Under the pieces are notes generated by a model. That model saw only the letters and a list, made by a program, of their open reading frames with translations, was not told where the DNA came from and did no database searches. This document shows, piece by piece, positions 8,980 through 14,841 of a stretch of DNA of 23,833 nucleotides. The DNA lies in NCBI GenBank assembly GCA_902492545.1, contig CABULX010000020.1, forward strand, positions 1-23,833, in the 5' to 3' direction. The position numbers and the translations under genes are program-made. The stretch is from an uncultured Collinsella sp. (GTDB lineage Bacteria; Actinomycetota; Coriobacteriia; Coriobacteriales; Coriobacteriaceae). Numbering within the stretch: the stretch's first letter is position 1; every line of letters starts with the position of its first letter.

Positions 8980-9045
8980 TTAGACTCCTCCATGTACAGT
9001 ACGTGTTGTTACAGAGATTCACGGGGCTCTGCAAGTAACCCGTCC

Positions 9046-9073
9046 ATATTACCCCGCTCGCCGTACGAGTCAA
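9046..9073 (-). promoter_or_regulatory. Sigma-70 promoter of rplM-rpsI
   Basis: On the - strand a -35 box TTGACT (9073-9068) and a -10 box TAATAT (9051-9046) are 16 bp apart, near consensus and as expected for a ribosomal protein operon. Transcription would start near 9039 and give a leader of about 60 nt. The leader can form a small stem, CAGAG/CTCTG, before the Shine-Dalgarno sequence. Confidence 0.75.
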
Positions 9074-9173
9074 CAGGTATTTTGGCTCCGACCAGAGTTT
9101 CTGCACATGTCATCCACGAGCCGTGATTTTTCCAGCTCTTGAGCTGTTGTCATTTTTTGAGGGTTCGCTATCG

Positions 9174-10052
9174 CTAGCGCTCAACGAACTCTTGGATTTC
9201 CGCGAGCAGGCGCTTTGCCTCCTGACGGCCCTGGATATACAGGTCCAAAAGCTTTGCCGGATCGTGCTCGACATGGCCGACCTCGACCGGCTTTTGCGGA
9301 GCGACGACCAACGCGCGGCCCTCGCGCTCATACTTCCACAGGTGCATACGCTGGATGTTGTAACGGTCGTGGCGCGTCTCGATAGCCTCGAGCAGATAGG
9401 GGTAGTCGGCATAGCGGGCGCGCGCGGCCGGCATAAACTCGTAGGGCTTTTTCTCATACGAACGGTCCTGCGTGACAATGACGACCGCACGGTCGAAGCC
9501 CGCCTCCTCGAGCACATGCTCGATAGGAACCGAATCGGCTACGCCGCCGTCGACGTATTTGTGCCCGTCAATCTCGACCGGCGGCGTCACCAGCGGCAAC
9601 GAGGTCGAGGCGCGCACGGCGTCGAGATCGAGCACGGCGCTTTTGACCGGGAGGTACGTGGCCGTTCCAAACAGCATGTCCGTCGCGACGGCGTACATCT
9701 CGATGGGGCTCGCGTCGAACGTCTCGTTGTCAAAGGGATCCAGGCGGTCCTGAACATCGTTGAAGATAAAGTCGTAACCCACAATAGAGCCCGTGGACGC
9801 AAACGATGCGGCGCCCATGAAGCGGCTGTCGCTGCAGAAAGCCAGGTTGATGCGGTTGGCACGACCGATCTGGTGCGACTTGTAGTTCACGCCGTTGAGG
9901 GCGCCGGCCGATACACCGTAGACAGCCGGAATCTCGACGCCAGCCTCCATGAGAACGTCGAGCACGCCCGCGGTAAACTGCCCACGAAAACTGCCGCCCT
10001 CCAGGACGAGCGCGACCTTGCCGGCGTTCTTTGCCTTATCTTCTGCAGTCAT
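9174..10052 (-). CDS. Patatin-like phospholipase
   Basis: A 292-aa predicted lipid acyl hydrolase of the patatin/RssA type with a Ser-Asp dyad. The oxyanion-hole loop GGSFRGQ is at residues 19-25, the nucleophile elbow GVSAG at 46-50 (Ser48), and the catalytic Asp168 in VDGG. I see no signal peptide or membrane segment, so it is probably cytoplasmic; the natural substrate is unknown. The start at 10052 has AGGAGG 5 bases upstream. I found no clear terminator in the roughly 100 bp between its stop and the rplM promoter. Confidence 0.93.
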   Translation of the reverse strand: MTAEDKAKNAGKVALVLEGGSFRGQFTAGVLDVLMEAGVEIPAVYGVSAGALNGVNYKSHQIGRANRINLAFCSDSRFMGAASFASTGSIVGYDFIFNDVQDRLDPFDNETFDASPIEMYAVATDMLFGTATYLPVKSAVLDLDAVRASTSLPLVTPPVEIDGHKYVDGGVADSVPIEHVLEEAGFDRAVVIVTQDRSYEKKPYEFMPAARARYADYPYLLEAIETRHDRYNIQRMHLWKYEREGRALVVAPQKPVEVGHVEHDPAKLLDLYIQGRQEAKRLLAEIQEFVER

Positions 10053-10156
10053 ATTGACCTCCTGCGATTGCGTTTTGGCTTTCTTCTACCCAGTTTTGGG
10101 ATGGCGAGCGCGCAGGTTTTGGAGTTGAGGGGGCGGGACGATCAAGCCAACCCCCA

Positions 10157-10283
10157 GAGCAGTCAATTTGGGACGGGGCTTTTTTAGCTACCCCTATATG
10201 CCGACTGATCGTTATCCCAGCTCCAGATGATTCATCGGCAGTCAAAGGATAGCTAAAAAAGCCCCGTCCCAAATTGACTGCTC
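10157..10283. repeat. 127-bp palindromic element with 34-bp perfect inverted ends
   Basis: The arms 10157-10190 and 10250-10283 are exact reverse complements over 34 bp. The 59-bp centre carries a nested 6-bp inverted repeat (10199-10204 with 10235-10240). There is no coding capacity and I see no clear target-site duplication. The size and ends suit a MITE-like or REP-like mobile palindrome. As RNA the ends would form one long hairpin, so it could also act as a bidirectional transcription barrier. Confidence 0.7.
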
Positions 10284-10299
10284 CACAACGATCATGAGC

Positions 10300-10453
10300 G
10301 GCCGTTGGGAAAGCGCGTCCCGGTCTCAGAGCAAATTCCGGGTCGCAGTTTCCGCTTGAGGCGCCATCCGGAAACTACATCCCAGTCTGAGCGCGGATTC
10401 CGGGATGGACTTTCCGCCTGGGCCGCCATTGGGAAAGCGTGTCCCGGCCTGCG
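10300..10453. repeat. Imperfect 61-bp tandem repeats (about 2.5 units)
   Basis: Units at about 10300-10360, 10361-10421 and a partial third from 10422 align with each other. Each complete unit has a GGAAA...TCCC block, then a GATTCCGG-like centre, then a GGG...TTTCC block. Unit 2 can fold on itself, because its first block is nearly the reverse complement of its last. The copies have diverged by many substitutions, so this is an old array. No function is visible. Confidence 0.6.
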
Positions 10454-10464
10454 TTGACGCGGCA

Positions 10465-10508
10465 TTTTCTTTACGCCCGCGCCCTGCACAGAGTTCGATT
10501 CTCCGCGG
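10465..10508. repeat. 44-bp direct repeat, copy 1
   Basis: This 44-bp segment recurs at 10676-10719 with one difference (A versus G in the middle). Its 3' part, CAGAGTTCGATTCTCCG, can form a hairpin with loop TTCGATT that resembles a tRNA T-arm, though one stem position is mismatched. No other tRNA parts are nearby. Confidence 0.75.
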
Positions 10509-10585
10509 GTAGAGATGACGTTGGCGCGGGGGCATTATCGGCTGTCATCCGATCGACATCGCATCTGTTTTGGGCTGAGGCATTG

Positions 10586-10719
10586 CGCGGAGAATCCGCG
10601 TATTTGCTTCGCAAATACGCACCGGCTTCGGCCGCCTGCCGGCGTCCTCGCCCGCGGGCTAAAAACGCTCACGCGTTTTCTTTACGCCCGCGCCCTGCGC
10701 AGAGTTCGATTCTCCGCGG
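10586..10719. repeat. Hairpin-rich block ending in 44-bp repeat copy 2
   Basis: The block is bounded by an 11-bp inverted repeat (10586-10596 with 10708-10718) and contains four further dyads: a 10-bp stem with 3-nt loop (10598-10607 with 10611-10620), a CCGGC/GCCGG stem near 10622-10641, the palindrome GCCCGCGGGC at 10650-10659, and a 7-bp stem (10662-10668 with 10673-10679). Copy 2 of the 44-bp repeat is 10676-10719. It lies just outside the integrated element. The structure is seen directly; what it does is unknown. Confidence 0.6.
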
Positions 10720-10722
10720 TAT

Positions 10723-12237
10723 CTATATGTAATAAAAAAGCAGGTAGAGACACTTCTCTACCTGCTTGTAACTATTGGTGGAGCTGGCGTTCATTCGGTC
10801 GAACACCTCGCCACCTGGACCTATAGCGCCAGGCAGCGACGGATTATCGCCCAAGCCGGCAGAATCGTCAAACGTGAACGCCACGCGCAGGCCGTCGTCA
10901 TCGTCGGGGCCGCCCAGCACCACGCGCGCCACGAACGTGCGCAGGAGCTGCGCGTCGTCCACCTCGGCGGCGGCCATGCCCCCAAGCCAGAACAGCGCGC
11001 GGTCGTAGTCAAGGCGGGCGGCCTCAAGGGCCTCGGCCGTGCGCAGCTCGTCCTTGAGGAGCGCCTGCCGCTGCTTCAGCGCGTCTATGCGCTCCTTGCC
11101 GCCCGGCGGCGCGATGCCCGACTCGATGGCCGCCCATATGTTGGAGAACGCCGTCTCGATCTTGACCAGCTCGCCCTTTATGGTCTCGCTCAAGGGCTTC
11201 TCGTCGGCGCGCTCCTCCTCGGCGTCGGCCAGCATGCGAGCGATGCGCTCGCGGCTGTCGGCGCTGCCCAGGGCCTCGCGCACGGCGTCGGCCACGCGCT
11301 TCTCCACGGCATCGCGGCGCACGGTGCGTCCGCAGCTGCGGCAGCGGTAGTAGTGATAGGGCCTGCCCGACTTGCCCGTGCCGCTGGTGCCGGTCATCAG
11401 CCCGCCGTCGCGCCCGTCGTAGAGCTTGCCCGTGAGCGGGAAGTCCCACGCTTCGGTCTTGGCGCGGGGCCTGTGCGAGTCCTCAAGCATCCGTATCACC
11501 CTCTCCTCGTCATCCATGGGAACGATGGCGGGCATGCCGCCGGGCACGACCACGCCCGCGTAGCGGTACTCCCCGCCGTTCTCCCGCCGCATCAGTATGC
11601 GGCGCACCGTCTGGAAGCGCCACTTGCCGCCGCGCTTGGTGCGGTACGGCTCCCAGGCGCGTACCACGTCGGCCACCGACTTGCCCGACAAGACCATGCG
11701 CACGCCCAGGCGGATGGCGGCGGCCTCCTCCTCGTTGACCACGTAGCGCCCGTCCACTATGTCCCAGCCGTAGCGCACGCAGCCGTTGGCCATGCACCGC
11801 TCGGCGTTCTTCTGTATGCCGTCGCGTATGCGCTCGCCGTCGAGCGCGCTCTCGTACTCCGCCAGCACCTCCAGCATGCCCAGCTGCAGCACGCCCGCCG
11901 AGCCGTCCGAAATGTCCTCGCCCGCGTACAGTATCTCGACGCGGCAGCGGCGCAGCATGATGCGCGCCATGGCCATCTCGTCGCGGTTGCGCATGATTCG
12001 GGTAACTTTATATATGACCACGAAATCGAACAGCCCTCGCTTGGCGTCGGCCATCATGCGCTGGAACTCGGCGCGGTCGGTGTTGGTGCCCGTCTGCGCG
12101 AAGTCGCAGTACGTGGCCACCACGCGCAGGTCGTTCTCGGCGCAGTAGGCGCGGGACTTCTCCACCTGTATCTCTATGGACTCGCCGCGCTGGTTGTGGC
12201 TCGAGAAGCGGGCGTATATCGCCGCGCGCCCGCCCAC
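10723..12237 (-). CDS. Large serine recombinase (integrase)
   Basis: A 504-aa site-specific recombinase that would integrate and excise this element. The order is resolvase domain (about 5-150) with nucleophile Ser12 in YARFSS and the conserved RIMRNRDEMA region, then a Recombinase domain (about 165-265), then a zinc-ribbon-like region with MTGTSGTGKSG and YYRCRSCGRTV, then a coiled-coil segment. The first zinc pair, normally CxxC, reads DGRD here (both Cys are Asp). I chose GTG at 12237: GGAG lies 5 bases upstream, inside the end of the repressor gene, whose stop codon is 2 bp away. The last about 20 codons are host DNA: they cover the ssrA 3' end and its terminator. Confidence 0.93.
   Translation of the reverse strand: MGGRAAIYARFSSHNQRGESIEIQVEKSRAYCAENDLRVVATYCDFAQTGTNTDRAEFQRMMADAKRGLFDFVVIYKVTRIMRNRDEMAMARIMLRRCRVEILYAGEDISDGSAGVLQLGMLEVLAEYESALDGERIRDGIQKNAERCMANGCVRYGWDIVDGRYVVNEEEAAAIRLGVRMVLSGKSVADVVRAWEPYRTKRGGKWRFQTVRRILMRRENGGEYRYAGVVVPGGMPAIVPMDDEERVIRMLEDSHRPRAKTEAWDFPLTGKLYDGRDGGLMTGTSGTGKSGRPYHYYRCRSCGRTVRRDAVEKRVADAVREALGSADSRERIARMLADAEEERADEKPLSETIKGELVKIETAFSNIWAAIESGIAPPGGKERIDALKQRQALLKDELRTAEALEAARLDYDRALFWLGGMAAAEVDDAQLLRTFVARVVLGGPDDDDGLRVAFTFDDSAGLGDNPSLPGAIGPGGEVFDRMNASSTNSYKQVEKCLYLLFYYI
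10734..10767 (-). terminator. Intrinsic terminator inside the recombinase 3' end (probable ssrA terminator)
   Basis: On the - strand a perfect 12-bp stem (10756-10767 with 10738-10749) with a 6-nt loop is followed by a T run (plus-strand A at 10734-10739). It begins 8 nt after the tmRNA-like CCA end, the spacing expected for the native ssrA terminator. In the integrated state it also ends the recombinase transcript, just before that gene's stop codon. Confidence 0.88.
10776..10789 (-). other. ssrA: Attachment-site scar: 3' end of tmRNA gene (ssrA)
   Basis: The - strand reads CGCCAGCTCCACCA, identical to the last 14 nt of E. coli tmRNA (3' acceptor strand plus CCA). An intrinsic terminator follows 8 nt later. 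The sequence before it, belonging to the recombinase, is not tmRNA, although it carries GTTCGA 12 bases upstream, as in a tRNA-type T-loop. I infer that the element integrated at the ssrA 3' end and that this is its chromosomal junction. The body of ssrA should then lie beyond the far end of the element, outside this window. Confidence 0.7.
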
Positions 12238-12239
12238 GG

Positions 12240-12884
12240 CTACTCCATCTCGTCGGCGGCCTGGAACCACACCACCGTGCCGATCACGCGCACGGGGCCG
12301 TCGTCCATGCCGAAAATCATGTCCTCGTAGTCCTCGAAGCTATCCGCCGACAGCATCAGCTTGGTGCTGCCCTTGTACCAGCGGCGCATGACCGCGCGGT
12401 AGTCCTCGGTCTCCACCACGGCGATGGACCCGTTGGCGGGCTGGCGGTCGGGGTCGACCAGCACGTGGCTGCCCTCGGGTATGACGCGGTTCATGCAGTC
12501 GCCCTCGACCTCCAGGGCGAACGCGCGCGGATGCCCGGCGCACACCGAGGCGGGCACCTCAACGCGGTGCGCTATCTCCTCCTCGTCGGCGAGCGCGCCG
12601 GCGTGCACGCGCCCGAGCGTGAGAAGCGGCACGGTTGCGCTGCTGGCCACCACGGGCATGGCACCGGCGGGCAAAACAACGCCATCTGTTCCCTCGTCAA
12701 TAACCTCGCCTTTACTGATATTGAAATAATCCGCAATACGCTGAACTGCGCCCATGCGAGGCACTGCTCGCCCGTTTTCCCACTGAGATACGGCCATAGC
12801 GGAGACGGCGGCAACTTTGCCGAACTCCTCCTGCGTCATGTCGTGCTGCGTCCTAATCCTTCGGATGTTCTCGGCTATGCTCAC
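12240..12884 (-). CDS. CI/LexA-like phage repressor with altered catalytic dyad
   Basis: A 214-aa protein with an N-terminal HTH_3 domain (residues 5-60; MTQEEFGKVAAVSAMAVSQWE) and a C-terminal S24/LexA-like fold (about 90-210). It presumably holds the lysogenic state by binding the divergent promoter region beside it. The AG of the usual self-cleavage site is present (GRVHAGAL, residues 91-98). The nucleophile position is Cys (Cys130 in EGDCM), and the position of the general-base Lys, about 36 residues on, reads Met or Arg (AVMRRW). So RecA-stimulated self-cleavage is doubtful. Start GTG at 12884 has AGGAGG 4 bases upstream. The recombinase start is 2 bp beyond its stop, so both genes share a transcript. 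Confidence 0.9.
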   Translation of the reverse strand: MSIAENIRRIRTQHDMTQEEFGKVAAVSAMAVSQWENGRAVPRMGAVQRIADYFNISKGEVIDEGTDGVVLPAGAMPVVASSATVPLLTLGRVHAGALADEEEIAHRVEVPASVCAGHPRAFALEVEGDCMNRVIPEGSHVLVDPDRQPANGSIAVVETEDYRAVMRRWYKGSTKLMLSADSFEDYEDMIFGMDDGPVRVIGTVVWFQAADEME

Positions 12885-12910
12885 GTGTCCTCCTTCCGCT
12901 GCGACCGTTA

Positions 12911-12947
12911 AAATCTTTTTACAGAATATGACAAATCTTCTTTACAG
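12911..12947. promoter_or_regulatory. Direct repeats in the repressor/Cro intergenic region (likely operators)
   Basis: AAATCTTTTTACAG at 12911-12924 and AAATCTTCTTTACAG at 12933-12947 are near-identical direct repeats two helical turns apart. The second includes the -35 box of the rightward promoter, and the first overlaps the -10 of the leftward one. They are good candidates for binding sites of the repressor or the Cro-like protein. Confidence 0.5.
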
Positions 12948-12951
12948 TCAC
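12923..12951 (-). promoter_or_regulatory. Leftward promoter for repressor-recombinase
   Basis: On the - strand -35 GTGACT (12951-12946) and -10 TATTCT (12928-12923) are 17 bp apart, each matching consensus at four of six bases. This gives a leader of about 30 nt before the repressor GTG. Its -35 abuts the -35 of the rightward promoter, so the two probably compete. Confidence 0.5.
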
Positions 12952-12969
12952 TATATGTTTGGTTATAGT
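12941..12969 (+). promoter_or_regulatory. Rightward early promoter with overlapping inverted repeat
   Basis: -35 TTTACA (12941-12946) and -10 TATAGT (12964-12969) are 17 bp apart, close to the sigma-70 consensus. The inverted repeat ACTATA (12950-12955)/TATAGT (12964-12969) spans the spacer and -10, a natural place for a repressor to block transcription. It would drive the long early operon that starts with the Cro-like gene. Confidence 0.65.
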
Positions 12970-12999
12970 CTTAGGCATACCAAGCAAGGAGGTGATTCG

Positions 13000-13194
13000 A
13001 TGGAATTGGTTGATGCGCGCAAGAAGGCACGGTACTCACAGGAGGCCGTGGCTGGCCTTCTCGGCATCTCGCGGCCCACGTACGCAAAGATGGAAAGCAA
13101 CCCCGATAGCGTGACTATCGAGGACGCCAAAAAACTGGCAAAACTTTTCGGCGTGCGTGTGGCTGATATTTTTTTCGGCAGCAACGATAGTTAA
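13000..13194 (+). CDS. Small Cro-like HTH regulator
   Basis: A 64-aa protein made almost only of an HTH_3 (XRE) domain: ARKKARYSQEAVAGLLGISR followed by PTYAKMESN and the closing helices KKLAKLFGVRVADIFF. It is the first gene rightward from the divergent promoters and lies opposite the repressor gene, which is the position of Cro in lambdoid phages. It probably tunes the lysis/lysogeny switch. AAGGAGG lies 6 bases before the ATG at 13000; the frame is open further upstream, but this start has the only good binding site. Confidence 0.88.
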   Translation: MELVDARKKARYSQEAVAGLLGISRPTYAKMESNPDSVTIEDAKKLAKLFGVRVADIFFGSNDS

Positions 13195-13216
13195 ACCTAT
13201 AGATAGGAGACACACC

Positions 13217-13555
13217 ATGACCACCAAGAGCCACCAGCCCGAGTTCGTCGCCGAGATCATCGGCAAAACGCTCGACCACCTCACCGACGACCGCAAGCGC
13301 GTGGCCGTCAACTTCGAGCTGGCCGAGAACGGCTGCATGGAGGAGACGCACGTCAGCCTCAAGCGCCGCATCGCGGCCATGTGGGGCTTCCAGACGAGCG
13401 GCATCGAGCTTCTGGAGGCGAGCATGACCTGGTTCGAGCTCGGCGGCATGCAGTTCAACGTCTACAGCTCCGTGCAGTTCAGCGTGAACGGCAAGGGCTG
13501 GAGCACCGACTTCAAGACCATCGCGCGCGACACCGCGTACGACGAGAAGGAGTAG
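13217..13555 (+). CDS. Unknown early protein, 112 aa
   Basis: I do not recognise this gene. It encodes 112 aa, soluble and mixed in composition, with no signal peptide, membrane segment or Cys pairs. The centre (FQTSGIELLEASMTWFELGGMQFNVYSSVQFSV written in part: GIELLEASMTW) looks like beta strands. AGGAG lies about 8 bases before the ATG at 13217, and codon use matches the rest of the element. It is second in the early operon, where phages often keep regulatory or anti-defence genes, but that is only position. Confidence 0.75.
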   Translation: MTTKSHQPEFVAEIIGKTLDHLTDDRKRVAVNFELAENGCMEETHVSLKRRIAAMWGFQTSGIELLEASMTWFELGGMQFNVYSSVQFSVNGKGWSTDFKTIARDTAYDEKE

Positions 13556-13558
13556 GCC

Positions 13559-13804
13559 ATGCTGAACGAGGTGACCGTACGGGGGGGGTTCACCGCCCTC
13601 AACGTGAAGAGCGGCAAGTGCGTGCTGCAGTTTGAGCTGGACCCGAAGTTCCGTGACTTCATCCCCAAGCTGGTGGAGTTCACGGGGCAGATGCTCAACA
13701 TCCACGTGTACGACGACCAGGAGGTGATGTTCGTGGATAGGGACACCGGTGAGGTCGCCTACGAGGACGCCCCGCTGCTTCTGCCGGGCGTCGCGGGCGA
13801 ATGA
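13559..13804 (+). CDS. Unknown early protein, 81 aa
   Basis: I do not recognise this gene. It encodes 81 aa, acidic (LQFELDPKF, DDQEVMFVDRDTGEVAYED), probably a small beta-rich domain. It starts 3 bp after the previous stop codon, with AAGGAG upstream, and its stop TGA overlaps the ATG of the next gene. A run of G (GGGGGGG) at about 13580-13586 within the gene could be prone to slippage. Confidence 0.72.
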   Translation: MLNEVTVRGGFTALNVKSGKCVLQFELDPKFRDFIPKLVEFTGQMLNIHVYDDQEVMFVDRDTGEVAYEDAPLLLPGVAGE

Positions 13805-13986
13805 CCCCGATACAGCGCGCCATGTGCGACGAGTGCGCCGCCATGATGCGCGAGTTCTACAAGAACCCAGAGAACGAGAGGAAGTTCCAGGAATGGAAAA
13901 GATCAAGGGAAAGAGGGTGCGCGTCGCAGCCGGCAAGCGAAAGACGCGCACCGCAACGGTTCACTTCCGAACCGAGACCAGTGTAA
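13801..13986 (+). CDS. Unknown early protein, 61 aa
   Basis: A 61-aa reading frame starting at an ATGA overlap with the gene before it. The first 30 residues (MTPIQRAMCDECAAMMREFY...) have the same codon style as the neighbours. The last part lies under the next gene, in another frame, and reads as poor coding (RGCASQPASERRAP). It may be a true overlapping gene, or a real gene whose original end was lost by a frameshift. A CxxC (CDEC) sits near the start. I cannot assign a function. Confidence 0.5.
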   Translation: MTPIQRAMCDECAAMMREFYKNPENERKFQEWKRSRERGCASQPASERRAPQRFTSEPRPV

Positions 13987-14093
13987 CACCCGAGCAGCGC
14001 CGCGAGAGGCTGCAGGCCGTTTTCGCCGCCCTGTTCGTCTGCGCGTGCATCGCCGCCACATGGGCGCTGGAGGCAGCAGTATGGCCGAGGTAG
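13893..14093 (+). CDS. Small basic membrane protein, 66 aa
   Basis: Encodes 66 aa: a strongly basic N-terminus (MEKIKGKRVRVAAGKRKTR) followed by one predicted transmembrane helix near the C-terminus (AVFAALFVCACIAATWALEA). It would insert in the inner membrane with the basic part inside. It overlaps the preceding frame by 94 bp and the next gene by 13 bp. The codon style in this frame is good, better than in the overlapped frame. AGGAAG upstream could serve for translation. Function unknown. Confidence 0.6.
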   Translation: MEKIKGKRVRVAAGKRKTRTATVHFRTETSVTPEQRRERLQAVFAALFVCACIAATWALEAAVWPR

Positions 14094-14479
14094 ACGCCAA
14101 GGCCCAGGCCCTCGTAGCCAAGGCGTGCGGCTGGGTTGCCTCGAACCCCGATACATGGGCGAAGCTGCGCCGCATCTGCTACCGCCTGATGCTGGAGGGC
14201 CACGTCATCCAGCGCGACAACGTGTACACCCTGGCGTGCCAGAACGGCATGACCGTGAGCGAGGCCAGCGAGTTCAAGCGCGACCACAACCTGTGGAGCG
14301 TGCTGTCCCGCTACATGGTGCTGCAGCGCCCCTCCATGCTGGCCGCCGTGAGCTTCCGCCGCACGCCGGTGGACTCCGTGGACCTGGTGGGCACGTGGGA
14401 GGCCATCGTGGGCCCAGCCGTTTTCGCCGCCTCCACGCTAACCGAGGCGCAGGGCATCTACGACAGGGGCGCGCAATGA
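14081..14479 (+). CDS. Unknown early protein, 132 aa
   Basis: I do not recognise this gene. It encodes 132 aa, probably mostly helical and soluble (KLRRICYRLMLEGHVIQRDNVY... then MTVSEASEFKRD). GGAGG lies 7 bases before the ATG at 14081. Its stop overlaps the ATG of the RusA gene (ATGA), so the two are translationally coupled. That ties it to the DNA-processing genes, but nothing in its sequence shows a role. Confidence 0.75.
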   Translation: MAEVDAKAQALVAKACGWVASNPDTWAKLRRICYRLMLEGHVIQRDNVYTLACQNGMTVSEASEFKRDHNLWSVLSRYMVLQRPSMLAAVSFRRTPVDSVDLVGTWEAIVGPAVFAASTLTEAQGIYDRGAQ

Positions 14480-14841
14480 GGTGCACCGTCACGGTCGAGG
14501 GCCGAATGCCGAGCCTGAACGACTACATCAGCGCCGAGCGCGCCAACCGCTACAAGGCGGCGGCCATGAAGAAGCGCGAGACGGCGCGCGTGAGGGCGGC
14601 GGCCATGCAGCAGCGCGCGCCGCGCTTCGAGCGCCGGGTGACCGTGCGCACCACGTTCTACGAGCCCGACATGCGCCGCGACGCCGACAACGTGGGCTTC
14701 GCGCGCAAGTTCGTGCTCGACGGCCTGGTGGCGGCGGGCGTAATCAAGGACGACTCCCGCAAGTACGTGGAGCAGTGCCCCGACAGGGTGCTCACCGACA
14801 GGGCGCGCCCCCGCGTGGTCGTGGAGGTGAGCGACGAGTGA
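14476..14841 (+). CDS. rusA: RusA-family Holliday junction resolvase
   Basis: A 121-aa endodeoxyribonuclease of the RusA family, which cuts four-way DNA junctions formed in recombination and replication. The metal-binding acidic residues are visible: Asp65, Asp69 and Asp71 in PDMRRDADN, and the Asp92-Asp93 pair in GVIKDDS, with the conserved Lys78 between them. The N-terminal strand MRCTVTVEGRMPSLNDYI is typical of the family. E. coli RusA has 120 aa. It starts at an ATGA overlap and its stop overlaps the GTG of the next gene. In this phage it would resolve the products of ERF-mediated annealing. Confidence 0.92.
   Translation: MRCTVTVEGRMPSLNDYISAERANRYKAAAMKKRETARVRAAAMQQRAPRFERRVTVRTTFYEPDMRRDADNVGFARKFVLDGLVAAGVIKDDSRKYVEQCPDRVLTDRARPRVVVEVSDE

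Noticed and set aside
10300..10453. CRISPR array
   Set aside because: The units are contiguous, diverged and without unique spacers of regular size, and no cas gene is present.
10465..10719. The 44-bp direct repeats as attL/attR of the element
   Set aside because: Both copies are on the host side of the recombinase and enclose only about 170 bp without genes; the ssrA 3' end gives a better junction.
10690..10719. tRNA gene suggested by TTCGATT and flanking stem
   Set aside because: Only a T-arm-like hairpin with a mismatch is present; no D-arm, anticodon arm or acceptor stem can be found nearby.
11353..12330. Long + strand frame antisense to the recombinase
   Set aside because: A shadow of the real gene: low-complexity Ala/His/Val composition, no start signals, no domain.
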